Origin: Pelomonas sp. Root1217
Lineage (GTDB): Bacteria; Pseudomonadota; Gammaproteobacteria; Burkholderiales; Burkholderiaceae_C
DNA: 64,000 nucleotides
Assembly (NCBI RefSeq): GCF_001425705.1
Contig: NZ_LMDC01000030.1
Location: 186,001 to 250,000, forward strand
Direction of reading: 5' to 3'
Under the pieces are notes generated by a model, which made no database searches, was not told the DNA's origin, and saw nothing but the letters and a program-made list of their open reading frames with translations. Shown one piece after another: positions 27,552-38,100 of this stretch (position 1 is its first letter; every line of letters begins with the position of its first letter). Position numbers and translations under genes: made by a program.

Positions 27552-28044
27552 CTCTCCATGACGTTAGCGAATTGATCCTTTTCTCCGCGTTTTTACGGAT
27601 GGCAGTGCCAACGTTCGGTATTCCATCGGCACGGGGCGCCCATCGCACGGCCCGCGCAGGGACGTCCCCGGTGCCGTGGCCCTGCCCTGGGACGACCGCG
27701 GCGTTGACACCGGCGGCGATGCGCAACTGAAGCGGCGCGCGGGTGATCCGATGAGCCGCAAGGCCTCGCATGCAACCCCACTCGCCGTCGATGTAGCAAG
27801 TTGCCCGGCTTCACGACGCCACGGGAACCGAACGAACAACCCGTCACGCCACAGCACCCGGATGTCGTGCGCGTTGGCGCCCGGCTGAACGGCCGCTGCC
27901 GCCTTCATGCAACCCGTCGAGGCCGAACGCAAGACAGGGCTCGAGCAAGGCTATGGATGGCCCGCGCAGGCGCCGTTAGCTTTGGCCGGCCTGATGCATT
28001 TCGCTGAAGGCATTCAACGGCAACTCAACCTGAAGGAGAACGTG
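27552..28044. other. 493-bp region upstream of the lasso precursor
   Basis: No convincing gene is present. It should contain the promoter of the lasso operon, but I see no clear sigma-70 or ECF motif. The precursor frame is open upstream back to 27907, yet only the ATG at 28045 has a Shine-Dalgarno sequence. A minus-strand stretch around 27800-27880 reads HDIRVLWRDGLFVRFPWRR, which might be a gene remnant; I could not place it. Confidence 0.5.
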
Positions 28045-28161
28045 ATGAACGAAGACTTGCAACTGGAAATCGTTGACCTGGGCGATGCCAAGGAGGAGAC
28101 CAAGGGTCGCATCCAGGGCGTGGAGCCCGAGCTGAACGAAGCAGCTCCGTACAAGCCCTGA
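28045..28161 (+). CDS. lasso peptide precursor, astexin-like
   Basis: This 38-residue precursor has AAGGAG 6 bases before the ATG. The leader (residues 1-20) is acidic and ends in DLGDAKEETK, with the Thr at position -2 that proteobacterial lasso maturases require. The predicted core is GRIQGVEPELNEAAPYKP (residues 21-38). Gly1 would form the isopeptide bond to Glu9 (nine-residue ring) or, less likely, Glu7. The ring pattern G-x-x-Q-G-V-E-P-acid equals that of astexin-1 (GLSQGVEPD), which closes at position 9. Only nine residues remain for the tail, with Tyr16 and Lys17 as possible plugs. The B, C and exporter genes follow on the same strand. Confidence 0.92.
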   Translation: MNEDLQLEIVDLGDAKEETKGRIQGVEPELNEAAPYKP

Positions 28162-28329
28162 TCACGGCGCTGTACCTCCGGCGTGCAGGCGGCCGACTGC
28201 GCGTCAACGGCGCAACGCGTGATCGTTGAGCTGAGCAGGACCGAGGAGGGATCCAAGGTCCTGCTTCCACGCCAGGCTACACGGCATGCAGCCAGCTGTG
28301 GCTATACACATCGAACGAAGGGAGTTGCC

Positions 28330-29061
28330 ATGCAACGCATCCATGCGTCACCACCACCGTACCAGCTGGCTGACCATGTCCGAGCCTGTCGCGTCGATGA
28401 GCAGGTCCTGCTTTTGGATATGCGGCGCAACAAGTATCTCGGCTTCGCCGGTTCGCAGCTGGATGCGCTGGGTCAAGTGATCGTCGACTGGCCCTGCCCT
28501 GCAGCGCACGGGAACGCCTTGACGCTGAGTCCGGCCACCACGGAGCGGCTGCAGCCCCTGCTCGATCAACGGCTGCTCTCTCAAGCGCGCATGCCACGTC
28601 GAACGGGGCCGCTGCTTCCCGAAGTGCTGGACTGTGTCGACCCCTATGCCGACCTCGCGCGTCCGCCGGCGGCCGTGCGAGAGGTCCTGTGCCTTGCGTG
28701 GGCCGCTGCGGGTGCTGCATTCTGGCTGCGGCGTCTGAGCCTGGCTGACATCGCGAGCCGCGTGGCGCGCCTGCGCCCGCACAGCCGCAGCACCGACGAC
28801 GGGGCGAGCACGGCGGCATTGCGCGACGCCGTGTCGGCATACATGCGGCTTCGCCCCTTCCTGTTCACCGCACATGACAAATGCCTGCATGACTCGCTGA
28901 CGCTGATCCGTTTTCTTGCCCGGCGCGGGATGTTTCCGGCATGGGTCATTGGCGTGCGAACCCGGCCTTTCGCTGCGCATTCCTGGGTGCAGAGCGATGG
29001 GCTGGTCCTCAACGACGTGCATGAGCACGTCCGCACCTACACGCCCATCCTCGTCGTCTGA
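28330..29061 (+). CDS. lasso peptide B protein (fused leader-binding and peptidase domains)
   Basis: This 243-residue maturase binds the leader and cuts it off. Residues 1-85 form a PqqD-like RiPP recognition element (YQLADHVRACRVDEQVLLLDMRRNKYLGF). The C-terminal half is the transglutaminase-like peptidase with Cys184 (HDKCLHDSLTLIRFLARRG), His217 (FAAHSWVQSDG) and Asp229 (LNDVHEH) as the catalytic triad. The two functions are in one chain, as is common in proteobacteria. GGGAG about 7-11 bases before the ATG at 28330 supports the start. The 168-base gap from the precursor includes a 7-bp inverted repeat (GATCACG 28160-28166 / CGTGATC 28218-28224) that may limit read-through. Confidence 0.93.
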   Translation: MQRIHASPPPYQLADHVRACRVDEQVLLLDMRRNKYLGFAGSQLDALGQVIVDWPCPAAHGNALTLSPATTERLQPLLDQRLLSQARMPRRTGPLLPEVLDCVDPYADLARPPAAVREVLCLAWAAAGAAFWLRRLSLADIASRVARLRPHSRSTDDGASTAALRDAVSAYMRLRPFLFTAHDKCLHDSLTLIRFLARRGMFPAWVIGVRTRPFAAHSWVQSDGLVLNDVHEHVRTYTPILVV

Positions 29062-29076
29062 CCCGAGCAACAGATC

Positions 29077-30897
29077 ATGTTCCGCTACATCGCCTTTTGC
29101 TGGGAGGTCGCCAGTCCGGACCAGGCGGATCTTGCTCACCGACTGGAGCAGGCCCTGGTCGATCACGGCTGGCAATCAGCGTTTCGCACGTCGGGGCATC
29201 GCGTCTTCATGACCGGCAACGCGCGCGGCGTCAACGACGCCTACCTGTTGACCGCCAACCAGGGCGTCGTCCTTGGACGGCTCTTCCGGCGCAGCGAGCC
29301 GCCGGCGCGCGGGCAAGGTGACATCGAGCTCACGGACGTCGAGGCACAGCGCATCGTGCACACGGATGGGCGCAGCCTCGTCGATCACTTCTGGGGCAGG
29401 TACGTCGCCTTTCTGCCCTCATGGACGGGCGTGCCGCGCGTGCTGCGCGATCCCACGGGAACCTTGCCCTGCTACCGCATCGAGCTCCAGGGCCTCACCG
29501 TCGCCCTGTCGTGGCTCGAGGACCTGTTTTCACTGCTGGACATGCCTGCGCCGCCGGTGGATTGGGATGGCGTTGCAGCCCACATGGTGCTCGGTCAGGT
29601 GAGCGGCCATCAGACGCTCCTGACCGGCGTCACCCAGGTCCTTGCCGGCGAACTGCTGCCCATGGCCGCTGGCAGCGGCCGGCCTAAACAGCTTTGGAAC
29701 GCGGTCGATTGCGCCCGGCGCAATTCATCTCTCGCCACGCCTGAGGCGTCCGCGCAGCTGCGTGACACCGTCGCCACTTGCGTACGGAGCTGGGCTTCTT
29801 GCTACGACGCCATCGTGCTCAGGCTATCCGGCGGCGTGGACTCGGCCATCCTGCTTGGCACCATTGCAGCTGGTCGCATCGCCAGCGACGTCGTCTGCCT
29901 GAACTACCACTCGCCCGGCACGGACAGCGACGAACGCTCCTATGCACGCCTTGCTGCCAAGCGCCACGACGTTGAACTTATCGAGGGGAACATCGACGAT
30001 GACTATCGCCTCGAAGACGTGCTGCACGTCGCGCGGACTGCGACTCCGGCCAATTACCTCGGCTTCATGGGGACCAGTCGCAACGATGCCGAGGTTGCCG
30101 CCTCCCGCTGTGCCGGTGCGGTCTTCAACGGCGCTGGTGGCGACCAACTCTTCTTCGAGGTTCGCTGCACCTGGCCCGCGGCCGACTACTTGAAGTTGCG
30201 CGGCTTCGACCGGGGATTTCTTTCAGCCGCCCTTGACGCGGCCCGCCTCGGCGAGGTCTCCGTATGGCAGGCGCTGCGACAGGCCGTGGTGAACAGGTCC
30301 TTGCGTGGGGACCCCATGGGTGGCGTCGGACGCCACCTGACGTTGATGGATACGGCAGTCATGGACGCCGCATTGAAGACCGCCCCGCGGTTCATTCACC
30401 CGTGCTGGCTCGCGGCGCAGGACCTGCCGATCGGCAAGTTCAATCAGCTCGGCATGGTCATCTGTCCTTTCGAGTACTACAACCACTACCTGGCCGAGGC
30501 ATCGCCCGAGCGGGTCCAGCCACTCATGTCACAGCCGCTCCTGGAGCTGTGCCTGGCAATGCCGACGTATGTGCTGACCCACGGCGGCCGCGGTCGTGCG
30601 TTGGCCCGCAAAGCCTTCGCATCTGAGATCCCGCCGGAAATCGCCACTCGCCGGTCGAAGGGCGGCACCGCGAACTACATCGCAACGGTGCTGCAGCGCA
30701 ATCTGCCGTTCGCGCGGGAGATGCTGCTAGACGGGCTGCTCGCTCAGCGGGGTCTTCTGGACAGGCAGCGCGTCGAGGCGGCGCTTGCCATCAGGCCGGG
30801 TTCGCAGACTGGCCATGTCACCGAGATTCACTCGTGCATCGCCACGGAAGCCTGGCTGCAGGTTGCCACGACGGCGGCACGTCGCCGTGAACCTTGA
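29077..30897 (+). CDS. lasso peptide C protein (asparagine-synthetase-like macrolactam synthetase)
   Basis: This 606-residue enzyme activates the ring acid of the core with ATP and closes it onto Gly1. The N-terminal half resembles a glutaminase domain but lacks the N-terminal catalytic Cys (it starts MFRYIAF), as usual for lasso cyclases. The ATP-pyrophosphatase motif RLSGGVDSAILLG lies near residue 250, and NGAGGDQLFFE near 352. It starts 15 bases after the B gene and is followed without a gap by the exporter. Confidence 0.93.
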   Translation: MFRYIAFCWEVASPDQADLAHRLEQALVDHGWQSAFRTSGHRVFMTGNARGVNDAYLLTANQGVVLGRLFRRSEPPARGQGDIELTDVEAQRIVHTDGRSLVDHFWGRYVAFLPSWTGVPRVLRDPTGTLPCYRIELQGLTVALSWLEDLFSLLDMPAPPVDWDGVAAHMVLGQVSGHQTLLTGVTQVLAGELLPMAAGSGRPKQLWNAVDCARRNSSLATPEASAQLRDTVATCVRSWASCYDAIVLRLSGGVDSAILLGTIAAGRIASDVVCLNYHSPGTDSDERSYARLAAKRHDVELIEGNIDDDYRLEDVLHVARTATPANYLGFMGTSRNDAEVAASRCAGAVFNGAGGDQLFFEVRCTWPAADYLKLRGFDRGFLSAALDAARLGEVSVWQALRQAVVNRSLRGDPMGGVGRHLTLMDTAVMDAALKTAPRFIHPCWLAAQDLPIGKFNQLGMVICPFEYYNHYLAEASPERVQPLMSQPLLELCLAMPTYVLTHGGRGRALARKAFASEIPPEIATRRSKGGTANYIATVLQRNLPFAREMLLDGLLAQRGLLDRQRVEAALAIRPGSQTGHVTEIHSCIATEAWLQVATTAARRREP

Positions 30898-30908
30898 GCC
30901 GTGCGCTG

Positions 30909-32693
30909 ATGCTACGGCCGGGGACGCTCGCAGCCGCGCAGGGCCTGATTCGTGAGGCCGTGGACCGCCGTCTGCTTCTGGCCGCCTTTGGCATGCTGGT
31001 GCTGGTCACGCTCAGCGGCGCGCTTGCGGCAGGCTCGCCGCTGGCGCTCAAGCACTTGGTCGACGCGGTCGCAAGCACGGATCCGGCGGACCAGCCGGCG
31101 GGCAACGCCATGCTGCTGGCCGGTGCGATCTACTTGATGGCGTTGGCCGGAGGCCGGCTCATGGCGGACGTTCGGCCGCTCCTGGCCGGCACGATGGAGC
31201 AACGCGTGTTGGCCCACATCCGTCAACGCTTCTTTGCCCACGTGCTGCGCCTGCCAACGGCCTACCTCGTCAACCGTCGTGGCGGCGAACTGCTTCACAG
31301 CGCCGATCTCGCGGCCGCTGGCGCGCAGGCCATCATGTCTCACGTCGCGAACGGCATCGCTCCAGCGCTGATCGAGCTGGTCCTGATGTCCGTCGTCCTG
31401 GGCCAGCTCCAGCAGCCCGGGCTCGTGGTCTTGTTCGTCACGACGTCCCTGCTGTACCTGGCGGTCTTCGCGGTCGGGCTGCTCCGCCAGCAGCCGGCGA
31501 TCCGCGAAGTGTCGTCAGGGAGCCTGGAAGTGCACGGCCAACTCAGCGACGGCATCGCGCACGTCGAGACCCTGCGCTGCTTTGGCGCCGTGAACGAAGC
31601 CGAGCAGTCGTTGGGCCGGGCTTCTTCCTTGCTGGCGTCACGATGGCTCCGATTCCATCGACTGACCGTGCAAGGCGCGCTGGCTGCGTCGGCAGTGTTT
31701 GCGGTGACGCTGGCGGCCTGCCTCGTGCTTGCCGCTGAAGCCGTCGCACGGGGCCAGCTGAGCGTGGGTGGGTTCGTGCTGGCCAGCGTCTACATGCTGC
31801 AGTTGGTGCGGCCGCTCGAAACGCTCGGCATGGCGGCCCGCGACCTGGCTCGGGCCATTGGATTCATGCGGCCTTTGCTGGACATCCTCGCCGAGCCGTC
31901 CGAAGCCTGGACCGAACCGGACGCCCGCGCCGCCAGCAGGTGGACGCCGCCGGCAAGTTCGCCATCGCTGCACTTCGAGGACCTCTACTTCGGATACGAC
32001 ACCCAAAGGCCGGTCATTCGCGGTCTGGATCTGCAGATCGCCGCCGGTCGCACCACCGCCATCGTGGGACGCAGTGGCTCCGGCAAGTCCTCGCTGGTGC
32101 GGCTGCTGCTGCGGCTGCACGAACCCCAGGCGGGGCGCATCCTGGTGGATGGCCATCCCATCGAGTCGATACCGACCGCAGATCTGCGCGCCATGATCGG
32201 GCTGGTGCCTCAGGACGCGGGACTGCTGCAGGCGAGCGTCAGAAGCAATATCGCGCTCGGCCTGCCAGGGGCGACACAGCAGAGCATCGAGCACGCAGCC
32301 ACGCGCGCGCAGCTCCATCAACTGGTCGGCGAAATGCTCCACGGCTACGACACGCTGCTCGGCGAGCGCGGCCAGACCTTGTCCGGCGGTGAACGCCAGC
32401 GCCTGGCAATCGCGCGGGCGATGCTGCGCAAGCCCATGATCTACCTGCTGGACGAACCCACCTCCATGCTCGACGGCAAGACGGAGGCGGCCATCCTGCC
32501 TGCCCTGCAAGAGCTGACCTTCGGCTGCACGACCCTCGTCATCGCCCATCGCCTCTCGACCATCATGCACGCCGACCACATCGTCGTCCTCGAGGGCGGG
32601 CAGGTGCACGAGCAGGGACGGCACGCGGAGCTGCTCGCCAAGCAAGGGCTCTATGCGCAGCTGTGGCGCCAGCAGACTGGCAGCCAGGTCTGA
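30909..32693 (+). CDS. ABC exporter of the lasso peptide (permease-ATPase fusion)
   Basis: This 594-residue half-transporter has six transmembrane segments in residues 15-300. The ATPase domain follows, with Walker A GRSGSGKSSLVRL, signature LSGGERQRLAIARA, Walker B MIYLLDEPTSMLD and H-loop IAHRLS. In lasso clusters this D protein exports the product and gives self-immunity. The start is uncertain: ATG at 30909 is used here, while a TTG at 30894 overlaps the C-gene stop (TTGA) and would add 5 residues; neither has a clear Shine-Dalgarno sequence. Its stop is one base from the stop of the convergent isopeptidase gene. Confidence 0.92.
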   Translation: MLRPGTLAAAQGLIREAVDRRLLLAAFGMLVLVTLSGALAAGSPLALKHLVDAVASTDPADQPAGNAMLLAGAIYLMALAGGRLMADVRPLLAGTMEQRVLAHIRQRFFAHVLRLPTAYLVNRRGGELLHSADLAAAGAQAIMSHVANGIAPALIELVLMSVVLGQLQQPGLVVLFVTTSLLYLAVFAVGLLRQQPAIREVSSGSLEVHGQLSDGIAHVETLRCFGAVNEAEQSLGRASSLLASRWLRFHRLTVQGALAASAVFAVTLAACLVLAAEAVARGQLSVGGFVLASVYMLQLVRPLETLGMAARDLARAIGFMRPLLDILAEPSEAWTEPDARAASRWTPPASSPSLHFEDLYFGYDTQRPVIRGLDLQIAAGRTTAIVGRSGSGKSSLVRLLLRLHEPQAGRILVDGHPIESIPTADLRAMIGLVPQDAGLLQASVRSNIALGLPGATQQSIEHAATRAQLHQLVGEMLHGYDTLLGERGQTLSGGERQRLAIARAMLRKPMIYLLDEPTSMLDGKTEAAILPALQELTFGCTTLVIAHRLSTIMHADHIVVLEGGQVHEQGRHAELLAKQGLYAQLWRQQTGSQV

Positions 32694-32694
32694 G

Positions 32695-35019
32695 CTATCC
32701 CCGGCTGGGTTCGCGAGCGCACCGGGGCGTGGCGTCGACCTGCGCCTTCATCTTCTCCATCTGGTGCCAGCCGTCGTACTGCGCCTTCAGCGATGCCGGC
32801 GTCTCGGCCGCCAGGATCGGGACGGTCCGCTCCTCCCCCTTGAGCCAGAAGCGGTACCAGTCGACGTTGCCCTGCAGGGAGAGCATCCTTTCGCTGGGCA
32901 GAGCCAGCGAATGGGCACCGCCCGGGATCAGCACCATTTCCACCGGCTTGTACTGGCGGCGCAGCAGCGCGTAGATGTCGTAGTTGCCATAGACAGGCAC
33001 GCCATAGGACTCGATGCGCAGGGCGGCGCGCACGCAGTCGGTGTTCAGCGAGGGGTCGTTGCGCACCCATTCGTCCCGGGTCGGCCCGAACGGCAGGCCG
33101 CGGTTCATGTCCTCCATCTGCCGCCACGCTTCAACGCCGTACGCCACCGAGAACTGAAACAGCGTGTTGGTGTCGCCATCCGCCAGCGTCGCGGCACGGA
33201 TGGCCAGATCGGAGAAGGTGACGAGGTTGAGGGTGGTCTCGCCCGTGGTGCTGAATCCGATGATGCCGACCCGGTCAGGGTCGACCAGCCCGTCACGGAC
33301 CAGCGCGTCGACGGCGCCACGCACGCCTTCGTAAAACTGGGTCAGCTTCGCCTGGTTATCGCTACCGGGGTCCCTGCCCTTGCCGGGCTGCAGCCCCATG
33401 GCCAGGACCAGGATGCCCTCGCGAACGAAGGCGCGGCCCGGGTAGGCGCTCGTGAAGCCGAAGTTGAAGTTCGGTCCGTCCAGGTAGAAAGCCTCGGGAT
33501 CGAAGAAATAGGTCTGGATCACCAGTGGTCGCCTGCCCTGCGGGGTCGCGTCTTTCGGCGCCAACAACCCGCCGGCCCAGTCCCGCCCCCTGGCATCGCG
33601 CCAAGCGTAGGGCTTCATGACGCCCCAGGTTGTCGTGCTGAACTGGGGGTTCAATCGGGTCAGGCGCACCGCCTGTCCGGCCGGCCCGTTCGCGACGACA
33701 TCTGGGGGCTCGTTCAAGGATTGCTGCAACCGCAATGACCAGGCCGCGGCGGCGCCCTCCACTTTCCCGGCGTCGGCCACTTCGCGCCAGCCGCTCGCAT
33801 CGCGCCGCTGGAACCTCCGACGCCGTTCACCGTCGACGACGACAAAACCGTCGGCCGTGGGCTCGGCCGCCTTGACCCGGCCGTCCATGCGCGCAACCAC
33901 CTGCCAGCGTCCGCTGTCCGGCCAGTACTCGATCACATGGGACGCTGCCGAGTCATTGCCGCTCGTCTTGGGCAGATGGGTCCCCGCGAGGATCACGGAT
34001 GCGCCGCCGCCCTGCCACAGCCTGTCCGTGCGGCCCTGGAACCACCCTGGCAGCGCATCGTCCGGCGCGTCCACGACGGTCTGCTCACGGCCGTCCTCCA
34101 GCCGCCAGGCCGTCATTCGGCGGGCTGTCTTGACGAGTGCCCCGGAGTAGTACCGCAAGGGGTCGGCCAGCAGTGCCGGGGCATACCGGTCGACGACCTC
34201 GGCCAGCAAGGGGTAGTCCCGGCTCCAGGCGAGCGTGCGTTCGGGTTCGAAGCGGGGCAGCAGCGCCCAGCGACCGTCCGGGGCGATGCTGACCTGCGGC
34301 TTTGCGAAGTTCGCTTCGAAGAACGGCTCTCCGAGCGGCCGGGGCTTTGCCGTCGTCCCGAGGTCGGCAACATAGAAGCGGTACTTGCGCAGCTGCGACT
34401 GCAAGCGCTGCTGGCCCCACTTGACCGTCCAGAACGACTGGTTGCCGATGACGATGCTGCGCGCGCCCGTCGTCATGGGCGGATTGGGCACCTGCACGGC
34501 GTAGACCATGCGGCGCCCATCCTTCGATACATCGAAGGAAACGACGGGCGCGGCCTCGTGCGTCAACGGTGTCAAGGTTCGGGTCCGCAGGTCGAACCGA
34601 TATGCCTGGTTGACGGCGGCGCCGATCCGGCCCGTGAACACCAGCGTGTTTGCATCGAGCCAGCGGACACGCTGGACGGCCTGGTCGCCGTCATAGGGAT
34701 CCTCGGCCGCATCGAAGGAGAACACAGCTTGCGGTGCGGGCGGGTCATCGCCGCTGAGCGCATCAGGCTGCAGGGACAACAGCAGGATCTCGTAGCGGTT
34801 CGAGTCGGTCGCCATGTTGGCCCGGCGCACGACGATGAACGCGCGGGTGCCGTACGGCGAGATCTGCCGGCGGATCTCGGCAGGCTCCTTGCCTTCGGGC
34901 TGGACGATCCGCGTGAACGCGACGATGTCGCGCACCGATGGGCCTGCGGCGGCTGCCGCGCATGCAGGCGGCAGCGGCCCAAGGAACGCGCACACCGCTG
35001 TGAGCCAGGGAAGACGCAT
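32695..35019 (-). CDS. lasso peptide isopeptidase (Atxe2-type, S9 fold)
   Basis: This 774-residue protein has a signal peptide (LTAVCAFLGPLPPACAAAAA), a beta-propeller-like N-terminal domain and a C-terminal alpha/beta-hydrolase domain. The nucleophile Ser is near residue 589 in GIIGFSTTGETTLNL, and the catalytic His near 702 in GGAHSLALPSERM. Atxe2-type enzymes hydrolyse the isopeptide bond of the cognate lasso peptide and linearise it. Encoded beside a TonB receptor and a lasso cluster, that role is the best call; a plain prolyl oligopeptidase-like protease is the alternative. It is last in the fecI-fecR-receptor operon. Confidence 0.88.
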   Translation of the reverse strand: MRLPWLTAVCAFLGPLPPACAAAAAGPSVRDIVAFTRIVQPEGKEPAEIRRQISPYGTRAFIVVRRANMATDSNRYEILLLSLQPDALSGDDPPAPQAVFSFDAAEDPYDGDQAVQRVRWLDANTLVFTGRIGAAVNQAYRFDLRTRTLTPLTHEAAPVVSFDVSKDGRRMVYAVQVPNPPMTTGARSIVIGNQSFWTVKWGQQRLQSQLRKYRFYVADLGTTAKPRPLGEPFFEANFAKPQVSIAPDGRWALLPRFEPERTLAWSRDYPLLAEVVDRYAPALLADPLRYYSGALVKTARRMTAWRLEDGREQTVVDAPDDALPGWFQGRTDRLWQGGGASVILAGTHLPKTSGNDSAASHVIEYWPDSGRWQVVARMDGRVKAAEPTADGFVVVDGERRRRFQRRDASGWREVADAGKVEGAAAAWSLRLQQSLNEPPDVVANGPAGQAVRLTRLNPQFSTTTWGVMKPYAWRDARGRDWAGGLLAPKDATPQGRRPLVIQTYFFDPEAFYLDGPNFNFGFTSAYPGRAFVREGILVLAMGLQPGKGRDPGSDNQAKLTQFYEGVRGAVDALVRDGLVDPDRVGIIGFSTTGETTLNLVTFSDLAIRAATLADGDTNTLFQFSVAYGVEAWRQMEDMNRGLPFGPTRDEWVRNDPSLNTDCVRAALRIESYGVPVYGNYDIYALLRRQYKPVEMVLIPGGAHSLALPSERMLSLQGNVDWYRFWLKGEERTVPILAAETPASLKAQYDGWHQMEKMKAQVDATPRCAREPSRG

Positions 35020-35133
35020 GATTAAGTTTCAGCAAGCGCGCTGCCTACCGCCCAAGCTGGGCGGGGAGCGCAGGTCAATGGGACGCCTGCGGCCGCAGGC
35101 CTGTCGGCAGCGCTGGTAAGCGCTGGCAGCGCT

Positions 35134-38100
35134 CTACCAGTCGAGCGTCAGACGCGCAGAGACGTAGCGGCCGCGCCAGTCCGCCTGCGTGACGTCGAAA
35201 TTCGGGGCACCCGGCACGAACTGCGGTTCACGATCCGCGAGGTTCGTGACGCTGACCCCGAACGTCGCCGCCCGAAAGCCGGGCAGCAGCTCCGGCCAGA
35301 GTTTCTTCAGGTTCAGGCTGCCAGCCAGGTCGTGGATCCAGTAGTTGCCCAGTCGCCGCTCGCTGGTGCCCGCGTCCTTGTAGTTGCCGAGATAGCGGCT
35401 CGTCAGCCCGAGATTCCAGGTGGCGGCGTCCAGTCCCACGGACAGGCGCCCTTTCCAGCGTGGCGCCCAGAAGTCGATGAATCGACGTCCGAGGCGATCC
35501 ACGACCGGCGCGCCAGGCGTCAGTTGAACCCGGTACTCGTTCACCCGGGTCGCCCCGGCCGCAACCGTCGCACGGCCGGCGGACGTCGTCCAGGCGTAAG
35601 CTGCGTCGACGTCGGTTCCGGCCGTATCGAGGCGGCCGTAATTCACCTCGGCGGCCTTGATGCTCGTGACCACGCCAGGCAGACCGTTGGCGGCGGGCCC
35701 ACGCGTCACGAAGGTCGGAAACGCACTCTCGTAGTTCAGCGCCGACTGGGGCGCCAGAAGCGCGATCATCGAGCGGACCCTCAGTTGCCAGTGGCTCGCG
35801 CTCAGTCGCGTGCCAAGACCCCCTTCCGGCTCCCACACGGCGCCGATGCCGCGGGCCTGGCCGCGCTCGGGCTTCAATTCCTTGTTCGTCGTGCGCACCA
35901 GCGAGCCCGAGGTGATGGCCTCACCACCGCGTGCCGGATCGACGAGGCCATAGAACGAGGCGTCGTCGACAAGGTCGCTGACGTTGGTCTGCAAGAGCGT
36001 CGGCGGCTTGAACGAGCCCGCCGCCGAGCCTCGGATCAGTAGGTTGCGTGTGGGGCGCACCTCGAGTCCGCCTTGAAAGGTGTTCGCCGAGCCGAAATCG
36101 CTGTAGGTGTCGCGGCGCGCCGCCAGCGTCAGGGCGGCCAGGTTCCAGGTGACGCGCCCTTCCTCGCGACCGGCCAGCAGCGGCACGCGGGCTTCGCCGT
36201 ATGCGGCGGAACTGCGGCGGTTGCCATGGATTTCGGACTGGCCGGGAACGGACATGTCGTACCAGTCGCGTGCGGCCTCCGCGCCGACGACGACGTCCAC
36301 CGGGCCCGCCCACAACTGGCCCACGCTGCCGCGCACGATGGCACTGGCCTGATCCTTGCGCCCCCGGTCGCGGCGGATCGTGTCTGCCAAGATGCCGCGC
36401 AGCACCTCATCGGTCGCCGCCTTGCCTGCCGTGAAAGGGTTGAAGGCGGTCGCCGGGTTCTGGGAGGCCAGCGCAGCGGCCAGGGCGGTCGCGTTCACCG
36501 AGTCGTTGCGCGACAACGAGCTGCCATGGTCGCTGCTCGTCGAAACCGCCAGCTCAGCGTCCCAGTCCTCGCCGAGCTGGCCCTTGAGGCCCGCCAGCGC
36601 TCGCGTGAATCTGCCCTGTCGCAGGAGCCCCTGAATGCCACTGTCGTTGCCCAACACCGACGAAACGCGGACGTCGACGCCGAACGGATTGAAGAGGTTG
36701 GCCGCCGGCACCTTGACGCTGGCCAGCGTCACGCCGTAGCTTGGTGCTTCCGTGCGGTCCTTGACGAACATGGCTTCGCCAAACGCGGACCAGCTGCCCG
36801 ACAGGCGATGCTCCGCGAGCGAATGCAGGGCGAACGTCTGCGTACCGTGGATCAGCGCAGCGCCTCCACCCGTTGCGTAGCGGTTGCAGAGGTTGCGCAT
36901 GCCCGCGGTGGCCTGGTAGTCAGCGAGCGTCGGTGTCTGACCCGATGCCAGCCGGGGAATCCCCGCGACGCTGGCGCCCAGGCCCGGCAGGTTGCCGCTG
37001 ATGCTGCTCACGTTGCCCGGCGCGCAGTAAGGCTGGCGCTCATCTGCGCCGCCGATGGCCCTGAAGTCCACGTTCGCGAACCGCGAGCGCTCCACCATGG
37101 TCAGCGGCGTCGAGCGGCTGAACGACCCGAGCAGCAGATAGCTGCCATCGGCGTCGCGTCCTCCTGTGGCGATCGAGACGCTGCCATCACGAAAGCCCCG
37201 GCCTGTGCCCAGCCGTGCGGCCAGGGAAGACCCGTCGATGGACTTCTTCAGCACGATATTGACCACACCGGCCAGTGCATCGCCGCCATACACGGCGGAC
37301 GATCCTGACGGCACCACTTCGACCCGCTCAATCGCAGCCAATGGGATCAGGTTCAGGTTGAAGACGCTGCCGGTCGATGAACCCACGGCCTCCAGCTTGC
37401 GCCCGTTGACCAAGACCAAGGTGGACCCCAGCGGCATGCCGCGCAACTGCACCGTGCCCTGCCCGAGGGTGCGGCTGAACCCGCCTTCGCCCGCGGAAGC
37501 AGAGACCTCGTTGAGCCCGGCCAGGAAGCGTTGCAGGTTGGGCTGGCCGCTGCGTTCGATGTCTCGGGCCGTGTAGACATTCACCGGGGCAGGACCTTCG
37601 GCGTCGACGCGCCGCAGTCGCGATCCGGTGACTTCCACCCGCGTGATCTGGTAAACCGATTCGCTGTTGGGCGGTTGTGCGCCGACGTCGGTGTCGCCCG
37701 GCCCGGCGCCGCCATCGGCAGCGCCCGCGCGGACCGACGCCGGCGCGCTGGCGGACCCGGGCGATGCGGGGATCGCGGGAACCGTCGTGGCTGAAGGACC
37801 CGCAGGGACCGCCTTCTGTGCCGCCAACGACCGCACGACCACGGCGCCATCCGGCGTGACGTGCACCTCCAGATCGGCGCCGGCCACCGCTGCGGTGATG
37901 GCCTCGACGCCGGACAGGCGACCGGAAACAGGCTTGGCCAACCGCCCCGCGACGATGCGCGGATCGAAGAGCACGGACGTGCTCGTCTGTCGACCGATCG
38001 CGCGCAGCGCGTCGCCCAGGTCCTGCGACGGCTGCTCGATCACGTAGCGCGCAGCCGGACTCGGCTCGGCCGCACTCGCCAGTCCGCAATCCAGCAGCAG

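Noticed and set aside
28162-28329. second lasso precursor between the A and B genes
   Set aside because: Frames here lack a leader with Thr at -2, a Gly start and an acid at position 7-9. No ribosome site was seen.
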